Below, piece after piece: positions 1 to 6,778 of a DNA stretch of 64,000 nt. The notes under the pieces are model-generated. The model saw nothing but the letters and a program-made list of their open reading frames with translations, had not been told where the DNA came from and did no database searches. Every line of letters begins with the position of its first letter. Position 1 is the stretch's first letter. The DNA comes from Clostridiales bacterium (lineage in GTDB: Bacteria; Bacillota; Clostridia; Christensenellales; Borkfalkiaceae), in NCBI GenBank assembly GCA_015055965.1, contig SVHG01000001.1, positions 149,650 through 213,649 on the forward strand. Direction: 5' to 3'. The position numbers and the translations under genes were made by a program.

Positions 1-2
1 AC

Positions 3-161
3 GTAAGTGAGCAAGAAAAAATCTTTACCGTTAACTTTTTTACGGATGCTTTAGTTATTTCTATTCGCAAATGGATTATTTCAAGTAACCCCTATCCCGC
101 ACAGCAATATTTAGCAAATTTAGGAGGACTTTTTGTTCCGCTAATAGACAGATTGTTCTAA
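3..161 (+). CDS. TetR-like transcriptional regulator, C-terminal fragment
   Basis: An open frame enters from the left edge and stops with TAA at 159-161. The 52 visible residues read FFTDALVISIRKWI near the start and end in FVPLIDRLF. This helix pattern resembles the C-terminal ligand-binding domain of TetR/AcrR repressors, where a phrase like 'FxxxAxxxxIxxWI' is common. The DNA-binding half lies outside the window, so the assignment rests on resemblance only. The stop codon runs directly into copy 1 of the 36 bp repeat family. Confidence 0.5.
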   Translation, partial: VSEQEKIFTVNFFTDALVISIRKWIISSNPYPAQQYLANLGGLFVPLIDRLF

Positions 162-195
162 AAAGACATTCTATAGGTCGATTATCGCCACTTTT
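160..195 (+). repeat. 36 bp dispersed element, copy 1
   Basis: AAAAAG arm, core CTATAGGTCGATTATC and CACTTTT arm, starting at the stop codon of the partial TetR gene. The 16-nt core (171-186) is identical to the copy inside the lipoprotein gene at 22195-22210. Confidence 0.8.
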
Positions 196-215
196 GAACT
201 TTTTATAAAACAATT

Positions 216-1157
216 ATGAGAGGTAAATATAAACAAAAACAACCCGTAAGATATTATTCTTTTTCGGACTATTTAAAGCAAAAATTTAATAAAAAGGTTT
301 ATAAAATTGCGCTTGACGGTGGCATGACTTGCCCTAACAGAGACGGCTTAAGGGGAGATCGCGGTTGTATTTTTTGTAGTGCAGGCGGAAGCGGAGATTT
401 TGCCGTTAACGCGCTTAATAATTTAGAGGATGCAATAAGCCAAGCAAAGCTAAAGGTTAAAGATAAAACCAATCAAAACGCATTTATTGCCTACTTTCAA
501 AGCTACACGAACACTTACGCCCCCGTTGACTATTTAAGAAAGCTCTTTTTGCCCGTTATTCAAAGAGAAGATATAGTGGCGCTATCTATCGCCACTCGCC
601 CGGACTGCTTGGGAAAGGACGTTCTTTGCTTAATTGAAGAGCTTTGCAAAATTAAACCCGTTTTTATAGAGCTTGGCTTGCAAACGATACACGAAGAGAG
701 CGCGCAGTATATTCGCAGAGGGTATGCACTTTCCTGCTTTGACGAAGCAGTTGATAATTTAAACAAAGTGGGCGCTAACGTAGTAGTTCACCTAATAATG
801 GGGCTACCTAATGAGAGTAAGGAACAAATGCTAGAAAGCGTAAAATACGTTGCAAGCAAAGATATAAACGGTGTTAAGCTTCATCTTTTACACGTTTTAA
901 AAAACACCGATCTTGCAACCGAATACGAGCTAAACAAATTTGCAACTCTTACTAAGGAAGAGTATTACTCTATTATTGCAGACGCAATAGAGCTACTCCC
1001 TAAAAAGGTAGTAATTCATAGACTTACGGGTGACGCCCCTAAAAAACTACTAATTGCACCCGCTTGGTCAGCAAATAAGAAGGACGTACTTAACGGAATG
1101 AAACGTTACTTTAACGAACACGACGTTTTACAGGGTAAAAGCTTTACAAATAAATAA
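216..1157 (+). CDS. Radical SAM protein, YhcC/TIGR01212 family
   Basis: 313 residues, the usual length for this family. The iron-sulfur cluster motif is MTCPNRDG...GCIFC, with cysteines at about residues 39, 51 and 54; this wide CxnCxxC spacing distinguishes YhcC-type and Elp3-like proteins from classical CxxxCxxC radical SAM enzymes. The protein should bind a 4Fe-4S cluster and S-adenosylmethionine in the cytoplasm. Its substrate is not established, as far as I know. ATG at 216 gives a normal N-terminus, although no clear Shine-Dalgarno sequence precedes it. A strong hairpin terminator follows at 1171. Confidence 0.88.
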   Translation: MRGKYKQKQPVRYYSFSDYLKQKFNKKVYKIALDGGMTCPNRDGLRGDRGCIFCSAGGSGDFAVNALNNLEDAISQAKLKVKDKTNQNAFIAYFQSYTNTYAPVDYLRKLFLPVIQREDIVALSIATRPDCLGKDVLCLIEELCKIKPVFIELGLQTIHEESAQYIRRGYALSCFDEAVDNLNKVGANVVVHLIMGLPNESKEQMLESVKYVASKDINGVKLHLLHVLKNTDLATEYELNKFATLTKEEYYSIIADAIELLPKKVVIHRLTGDAPKKLLIAPAWSANKKDVLNGMKRYFNEHDVLQGKSFTNK

Positions 1158-1170
1158 CCCGTTAAAAAGC

Positions 1171-1202
1171 AAAGAGACCTAAAAATTTAGGTCTCTTTTT
1201 TT
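1171..1202. terminator. Bidirectional rho-independent terminator
   Basis: Perfect 13-bp stem AAAGAGACCTAAA / TTTAGGTCTCTTT followed by a T-run, between the convergent radical SAM gene and the membrane-protein gene. Confidence 0.85.
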
Positions 1203-1239
1203 ATTGCTTTTTTATTATTTTAACTTCTAATAAATACAA

Positions 1240-1274
1240 TTAGTCCCTTTATAGGTCGATTAACGCTATTTTTT
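1240..1274 (+). repeat. 36 bp dispersed element, copy 2
   Basis: Core TATAGGTCGATTAACG followed by CTATTTTTT. It overlaps the stop codon (TAG, complement of 1266-1268) of the leftward membrane-protein gene. Confidence 0.75.
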
Positions 1275-3440
1275 AATAATCTTTTTACCTGACTTATCAA
1301 GTAGCCAATAAGCGTCGTCCATTATTTGATAGTCGTAAGAAATAACGTCTGCTTCTTCTTTAGAAATACCGTCCCTTTCGCAAAGAATGTTAGCGTATTC
1401 CTCTAATCCCTTAAAGGTGGTTAAATTTCCGTGCCTACGCATCAAATAACTCTTGCCGTTCGTATGCTTGGTTTTACCGTTAACCGTAACGGTTTCATTT
1501 TTAATTAACTCTTTCGTGGCAGGAACGAAGCCCTGCGTTATCATAAAGGAATTCCAACGGTAATGCTCTAGAGTAGCAAGATTTTTACGCTTAGAAGGAA
1601 TAAATTCAACGCCGTATTTAATAATACGCTTTCCATCTATCGTTTGCGTATAATAGGTGGTATTAGGCATATCGCCCTTAGCGTAAATCTGCATATACTC
1701 TTCTTCGGTAAGAGCTTCGCCCTTCTCGCCTTTATCGCAATAATCTAAGCCCAAAAGATTTAACTTTGAACGAAGGCTTAAGCAACAGTATAAGCTTGAC
1801 TCTCTTTCTGCCTGAGTCTTTTGACTATACCATTTATTTTCTGATTTCTTCTTATAATCCTCTATAAACTTTTCGTCTATATTAACCCCGTCACTATTTT
1901 TTAGTGAAAATTCTAAATCGTAAACGGCGTTTCTTAAAAGGGCCATTTTAGTAAGAGAATCGGCGGTGATGTTAGCAAGGTTGTAAATAGCCGTTTCGTT
2001 GCCAAAGTAAAAGCAGTTTCTGCTTCCATCTATTGCAGTACCAAGCTTTTGCGCAGAATTTTTACTGAATAAATAGCAGTTTTCAACGCCCCATTCTTCC
2101 TTCTTAACGCAGAGCTTTTTGGTTACGTCTAAATTATCCAAATCGTTTCCTAAGGAAACTAAAATTACGTTTACAGAGCTTGGGGTTTTGCAAATGATAT
2201 CTTTAATCTTGCCGTAAAACTCGCGGTCGTTAACATTCATTTTGGTATAATGCTCTAACGCGGGTAAATCGGGAAGCTCTAAATAATCCTCTTGCTTAAA
2301 ATCCTTCCTTTCAAACTTATAGCGGTTGTATCCGTGGTTAAGATTTTTATCACTCTTAGCCTCTTCCTTATCAATCACGTGATAATTAACCTGTTTAAGT
2401 TTAATATCTTCTCCCTCTTTAACCAAGAACTGATTGTTAGCCACAGAGGTTAAGAAAATTTGCCTATTCGTGTAACCAAAGCCAACGAATACTACGTTAA
2501 TTTCCGTTTCCGGTTTTAAGCAAGCGGAAGAATAATCAATATGCTCTTTATTTAAAAATTTTGTTAAGGGGAATTTGTCTATAAAGTCTACGGCGCATTC
2601 GTGATGCACGTCTACGTAGCGCAGGCATCCCCTTCCTTGCTTAATTAGATCTAAATAAATTTCTTCGTATGACGCGTCGCCAAACACGAAAACCTTTAAA
2701 CGCTGCAGTAAGGAGTGATTATCAGCGTTTAATTCAATTTGCTCGTTAAAGCGTTTAATTAAATCTAGATTTTGTTGCGATTCTAATTCGTTTATTATTA
2801 CCGTTATTTCGCCCTGCTTTAACTCTTTAAAAATACCCTTCACAAAGTCCGCGCGGTTGTTTTCTTTGTGATAAAATATCTTTTTAAAATATAAATCTTC
2901 CTTTTCTTTTTCATCTAAGTCGCCAATAAGAAGCTTCTTCATACTTTGATTAGAAAAGTATATATCTGCATTTTCTACCTTTTCGCCAAATATATACAGC
3001 TTTGGCTTACGTGTATGGCGAAGATAAAATAGATGAAGGGCGTTGCTTAAACGCTGATGCACTATTGAAAGCGTAAAAAGTAAGGCGTTAAGAGCAACTA
3101 ATACAAAGCCGATATGCAAGGTAAAATTAAACAGGCTGCTTGCCTCTATTAACGGGGTAATTTCTGAATATTCATATTTTAAAACCACTAAGTTAACAAG
3201 CTTTGCAAGAGATTTAAAAAACGCTACGTGAAACGCCGTTCCGTTATATAAAAACGCTACTAAATATAAAGGTAGCATGCTTACGTAAATAAAGGCAAAT
3301 TTACCTTTACGGAAAGCGCGCAAATAGGTTAACGCCTCTTTTCTTGGGCTTATTAGCGTTTTAATAATTACACCCACGGTATAAAAAGCTAACAGCAATA
3401 AGCAAAACGCCGTTATTATATTACATAATATCAAATTCAT
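1266..3440 (-). CDS. Membrane protein with Rossmann-like region and RyR-like C-terminus
   Basis: 724 residues. Three predicted membrane helices lie near residues 5-27, 49-66 and 108-128. A long cytoplasmic part follows, containing the glycine-rich stretch VVFVGFGYTNRQIF that resembles the first strand-turn-helix of a TrkA-N or other NAD-binding Rossmann fold. The C-terminal ~100 residues (621-724) begin LATLEHYRWNSFMITQGF and continue with RRHGNLTTFKGLEEY, like prokaryotic RyR-type domains ('EHxRWxxFMxxxGW'). It is the second gene after the AAA+ ATPase (53 bp gap) and shares its promoter. Role unknown; sensing of a small ligand or ion at the membrane would fit the domains, but that is inference. 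Confidence 0.55.
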   Translation of the reverse strand: MNLILCNIITAFCLLLLAFYTVGVIIKTLISPRKEALTYLRAFRKGKFAFIYVSMLPLYLVAFLYNGTAFHVAFFKSLAKLVNLVVLKYEYSEITPLIEASSLFNFTLHIGFVLVALNALLFTLSIVHQRLSNALHLFYLRHTRKPKLYIFGEKVENADIYFSNQSMKKLLIGDLDEKEKEDLYFKKIFYHKENNRADFVKGIFKELKQGEITVIINELESQQNLDLIKRFNEQIELNADNHSLLQRLKVFVFGDASYEEIYLDLIKQGRGCLRYVDVHHECAVDFIDKFPLTKFLNKEHIDYSSACLKPETEINVVFVGFGYTNRQIFLTSVANNQFLVKEGEDIKLKQVNYHVIDKEEAKSDKNLNHGYNRYKFERKDFKQEDYLELPDLPALEHYTKMNVNDREFYGKIKDIICKTPSSVNVILVSLGNDLDNLDVTKKLCVKKEEWGVENCYLFSKNSAQKLGTAIDGSRNCFYFGNETAIYNLANITADSLTKMALLRNAVYDLEFSLKNSDGVNIDEKFIEDYKKKSENKWYSQKTQAERESSLYCCLSLRSKLNLLGLDYCDKGEKGEALTEEEYMQIYAKGDMPNTTYYTQTIDGKRIIKYGVEFIPSKRKNLATLEHYRWNSFMITQGFVPATKELIKNETVTVNGKTKHTNGKSYLMRRHGNLTTFKGLEEYANILCERDGISKEEADVISYDYQIMDDAYWLLDKSGKKIIKK

Positions 3441-3457
3441 TTTTAGTCCTTTTCCTT

Positions 3458-3495
3458 AAAAAAGTTGGTCTATAGCGCGATTAACGCAGGTTTTT
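3458..3495 (+). repeat. 36 bp dispersed element, copy 3
   Basis: AAAAAAG arm, core CTATAGCGCGATTAACG, then a GGTTTTT arm. It fills the 53 bp gap between the two leftward genes and abuts the stop codon at 3494-3496. Confidence 0.82.
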
Positions 3496-5659
3496 AACGA
3501 AAACCAATTTTGCGGGTTTTGCTTTCAAAATGTCTAAATTCCTTATCGGTTGAAGCAAGCTCAAAATCTTCCTTTGTGATAACGATTTTTTCGCTGTTTA
3601 AGTTGCGCTGTCTTATAGCGCATTTAGCAAGCGTTCTTTCGTATAGGTTACGAACGAATCTTGCGTTACTGAACTGCTTAGAATCGACGAAGTGGGCAGG
3701 TAACGCGTTAAAATATTCTGCCGCTTTTTCAAACAGACCTTCTTCTGCAACGTAAGGCGCTTTTACCATGGTTTTAAAGATTAAGCCCAATTCCTCACGG
3801 TTGAAGTTGGGGAATTCTATTACGTAAGGCATACGGCTTGCTAAGCCTTGGTTACCTTCCATAAGCTTTTCCATTTCGTTTGGATAACCGGCCATAATTA
3901 CTAATAAATCCGAACGGTTATTTTCCATTTCCGCAATAAGAGTATCTAGCGCTTCTCTGCCGTAATCCTTGCCGTCGCTATCCCCCCTGTAAAGAGAATA
4001 AGCTTCATCTATAAACAGAATAGAGCCGTACGCATCCCTACACATAGCGGAGGTTTTGGGAGCGGTTTCACCAATATATCTACCGCAAAAATCCCTGCCG
4101 GCGTATTCAAAGAAGTTACCTATACGTAAAACCCCTTTATCCTTTAAAACCTTGCCTATAATGCGGGCAACGGTAGTTTTACCCGTTCCGGGATTACCTA
4201 TAAAACGCATGTGAATACAAGGGCTTGAAGCGCCGGTTGCTCTTGCAATTTCGATTTGAGCAATAATCTCTTCTACCCTTCTTTTAATCTTATCGCCACC
4301 GATCATGCCGTCTAGCGTTTCCATACCAACGTCAGTATTTTCTATCTTAGCGCAAATAGCTTTAACCTCTTCGGGATTGATGGTCTTATCTAAAGAGCCG
4401 GCCTTAGAGCAAGCTAAAAGCTTTTGGTAAAGAATTTCTGAAACAACCTTTTCTACCGTTGAAAATCCGTAAAACTTACCGTCCCTTTTTTCTTGGAAAA
4501 TCTTTTCATCAAAGCTATTCCAAGCCTCTTCAGTTAAGGTAAAGGAATGCTCGCCTAGCTTGTTTTGCGCGTACTTACGAAGCTCTTCCTGCGTTAAAGC
4601 GGGGAATGATACCCCCTTTAAAAAGGCCATATCGGTAATACCTTCCTTAACGCGTTCAAATATTTCTGCGTTAACGCAAGGTATTCTGTAAACTAACACG
4701 AAGGTTGATGATTTTTTATTTATTTCGCGAATGAAAGAGCGTAGAGAACGGTTGTTTACGTTGGTCATCCATTCGGATATATCTAGACAAACGAGTAGCT
4801 GATTATCGGGATTAAATCTTTCTGAAAGCTTATTAAATAAGTCCCTTAAACCGCCGAATACTTCATCTTCCTTTTCAGAGCCTTTGTTGGGAACTGTTAA
4901 TTCCGCAACCGACTGCGCGCTTAGCTTTCTTAAGCCTAAACCACCCAATAGCCCTGCAAATAGTGAAAGCACGGTTGAAAGTCCGTAGCCCGTATTGATT
5001 GAGAATAGGTAGTTTTGGTTCAAAATACATTCTAAAGAACCGCTTTGCTTAGCCATTGGCGCAATAGCAACCAACTCACGAGCCAAAGCCTTAAATTCTT
5101 CCGCGCCCACTAAATTTTCTATTTTAGTTAGATAATCGCTTTCGTTAGAAAAACAGTCGTCAAACGTAATATCTTCCTGTTTTTCTTCAGATTTAAGATC
5201 TTCAAATAAAGACTTTTCGCCAAAGGTTGCCAAAACGCCGTCCTTTGCGTCACCCTCTTTAGAAATACCCAAACCGTCCCCAAAGCTTTTCTCCACTTTT
5301 TTATCGTTTATAGAAAACAAAGATTTACTTTCGTCCGCAGGGGCAGATTTATCGTTATCTACCAAAGAACTCAAATCAATCTTTTTTGCAAAGATACCAC
5401 TTAAATCGGTAACCGTTAAAACGGATTTGTAATCGGGCTCGTTGTACTCTTCACGTAGTAGCTTAACAACCGATAAAATTACTTGATTTGCAGAAACCTT
5501 ATTTTGGTCAAATGATACGCTTACCATATCGTAAAGATGCTCTTCACACTTAACGCCCTCGCCGTAAATCTTTCCAAACATATCAATAATTTCGGAAACG
5601 ATTAGGCCTGAAGACTGTTTAGCAAGCCAGCTTCTTGAAATTTCAAATTTGAGTTTCAT
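3494..5659 (-). CDS. CbbX/SpoVK-type AAA+ ATPase with degenerate second P-loop domain
   Basis: 721 residues. The C-terminal half is a complete AAA+ module of the CbbX/SpoVK/EccA type: Walker A GNPGTGKT (488-495), Walker B ILFIDEAY (547-554), sensor stretch MAGYP (589-593) and NARFVRNLYER (665-675). Residues ~175-425 look like an extra, eroded AAA-like domain: NTGYGLSTVL stands where a P-loop would be, without the lysine, and LLVCLDISEW where a Walker B would be. The first ~100 residues are a separate alpha/beta domain, followed by a charged linker (100-170). It starts the operon with the RyR-like membrane protein, from a consensus promoter at 5732-5760. The client is unknown. Confidence 0.8.
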   Translation of the reverse strand: MKLKFEISRSWLAKQSSGLIVSEIIDMFGKIYGEGVKCEEHLYDMVSVSFDQNKVSANQVILSVVKLLREEYNEPDYKSVLTVTDLSGIFAKKIDLSSLVDNDKSAPADESKSLFSINDKKVEKSFGDGLGISKEGDAKDGVLATFGEKSLFEDLKSEEKQEDITFDDCFSNESDYLTKIENLVGAEEFKALARELVAIAPMAKQSGSLECILNQNYLFSINTGYGLSTVLSLFAGLLGGLGLRKLSAQSVAELTVPNKGSEKEDEVFGGLRDLFNKLSERFNPDNQLLVCLDISEWMTNVNNRSLRSFIREINKKSSTFVLVYRIPCVNAEIFERVKEGITDMAFLKGVSFPALTQEELRKYAQNKLGEHSFTLTEEAWNSFDEKIFQEKRDGKFYGFSTVEKVVSEILYQKLLACSKAGSLDKTINPEEVKAICAKIENTDVGMETLDGMIGGDKIKRRVEEIIAQIEIARATGASSPCIHMRFIGNPGTGKTTVARIIGKVLKDKGVLRIGNFFEYAGRDFCGRYIGETAPKTSAMCRDAYGSILFIDEAYSLYRGDSDGKDYGREALDTLIAEMENNRSDLLVIMAGYPNEMEKLMEGNQGLASRMPYVIEFPNFNREELGLIFKTMVKAPYVAEEGLFEKAAEYFNALPAHFVDSKQFSNARFVRNLYERTLAKCAIRQRNLNSEKIVITKEDFELASTDKEFRHFESKTRKIGFR

Positions 5660-5731
5660 AACTAATTCTCCGTTTTTCTTTAGTAATACGAACCGTTTCT
5701 TTACGCGTATACTATTATAAGTAATAAAATT

Positions 5732-5760
5732 ATTATATCATACGCGCGCAAGGTTGTCAA
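5732..5760 (-). promoter_or_regulatory. Sigma-A promoter for the AAA+ ATPase operon
   Basis: On the minus strand, TTGACA (5755-5760) and TATAAT (5732-5737) are separated by 17 bp. Both hexamers are perfect. The start codon lies about 73 bp downstream of the -10 box. Confidence 0.85.
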
Positions 5761-5853
5761 GAAATAATAATTAGTTATGTTAACGGCTTTAAATATTTAT
5801 ATTGTTACGGCTTAAAGCCTTCTTCTTAATTTCACAACCACGTTTATAAAATT

Positions 5854-5880
5854 AAAACAGCGATTTTTCTTCGCTGTTTT
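5854..5880. terminator. Hairpin terminator
   Basis: AAAACAGCGA ... TCGCTGTTTT stem with T-rich ends. It lies about 100 bp past the 3' end of the leftward leucine-rich repeat gene, in the otherwise empty spacer 5761-5977. Confidence 0.65.
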
Positions 5881-5891
5881 ATGCCGTTTAT

Positions 5892-5924
5892 ATACAGTTA
5901 ATCGACTTATAGGCCAACTTTTTA
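5892..5924 (-). repeat. 36 bp dispersed element, copy 4
   Basis: Reverse orientation: GTTAATCGACTTATAGG followed by CCAACTTTTT. It lies between the leucine-rich repeat gene and its terminator hairpin. Confidence 0.75.
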
Positions 5925-5977
5925 ATGTTTAAGCCAACGCCTTAATTAGGGCTTTATTTAACGCATATTAGTAAAAA

Positions 5978-6505
5978 CTATCTATTAACTCCCCATTTTA
6001 CAGGTCTAACGAATTTATTCCAATCCCTTGACCATAAGATAGGTAGCTTTTGCGCTTGACATTCTATTTCTAATATCGGGCACTTTAAAAACAGATATTC
6101 GCCAACCCGTTTTACCGTTTGGGGAATATACACAAGCTCTAGCGAAGAGCATTCCGTGAAGGCGTTTGCGCCGATTTCCTCTAGCCCACTTGCAAAAATT
6201 GCCTGCTTTAGCTTTACGCATTTTATAAAAGCCCTTGCCCCTATTCTTTTAATATTTGGCGAAAAGGCAATCTCTTCCAGCCCCTCTAAAAAGGCAAACG
6301 CATCACTTTCTATAGCGACTAAGCTATTTGGTAAAATTATCTTTTTAACTGCATTAAGCCCAAAAAAAGCGTGCTCTTTAATTTTTATAATTCCTTCCGG
6401 TAAAGCAAGCTCGGTTAACTCCTTATCTAAAAGCTCAACACCGATAAGAGCACCCTCCCTTACACTATAAATAACCACTTCATTTTGAATTATACCGCTT
6501 AGCAA
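5978..6505 (-). CDS. BspA-type leucine-rich repeat protein, short, no signal peptide
   Basis: 175 residues built from about five ~23-residue BspA-like repeats (for example 'AFxxLxxLxxIxxxxxIxxIGxxAF'). No signal peptide or lipobox is visible, so it is probably cytoplasmic. The C-terminus WSRDWNKFVRPVKWG matches the tail of the secreted leucine-rich repeat lipoprotein at 20094-21413 (WERDWN...VVWG), so the two share a capping motif. TTG at 6505 is chosen as start because GGGGGTGA precedes it. Probably a protein-protein interaction module; partner unknown. Confidence 0.75.
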   Translation of the reverse strand: MLSGIIQNEVVIYSVREGALIGVELLDKELTELALPEGIIKIKEHAFFGLNAVKKIILPNSLVAIESDAFAFLEGLEEIAFSPNIKRIGARAFIKCVKLKQAIFASGLEEIGANAFTECSSLELVYIPQTVKRVGEYLFLKCPILEIECQAQKLPILWSRDWNKFVRPVKWGVNR

Positions 6506-6538
6506 GAAATCACCCCCACTAACTGTTTTAACAATTTT

Positions 6539-6567
6539 AGTTTAACAAATACACCAAAAATAGTCAA
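6539..6567 (-). promoter_or_regulatory. Promoter for the small leucine-rich repeat gene
   Basis: Minus strand TTGACT (6562-6567), 17 bp spacer, TAAACT (6539-6544), about 33 bp upstream of the TTG start. Confidence 0.6.
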
Positions 6568-6778
6568 TATTTTTTAATATTAAAAACAAATATTGTTTTT
6601 CGACACAAAATTGCTTTTAAAAGATGTATTTTTTTGGTACAATTAATACAATAATAATCATCTGCTAAACAGTTTACCAAAAATTTACTGCTTTAACGGT
6701 ATAATAACGCATATAGATTAAAAACAGGCGTTGTAGATTTTTTTGCTTAACGTTAAGTTTTTATATTGGGAGTGCAAA

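Noticed and set aside
5660..5977. Riboswitch or RNA gene in the spacer before the AAA+ operon
   Set aside because: Only a promoter, a terminator hairpin and copy 4 of the repeat are seen; no conserved aptamer pattern.
6743..6778. Upstream TTG start for the MacB-like transporter
   Set aside because: ATG 6779 has a good GGGAG site and begins exactly at the conserved LELKDI; the 12 extra residues match nothing.
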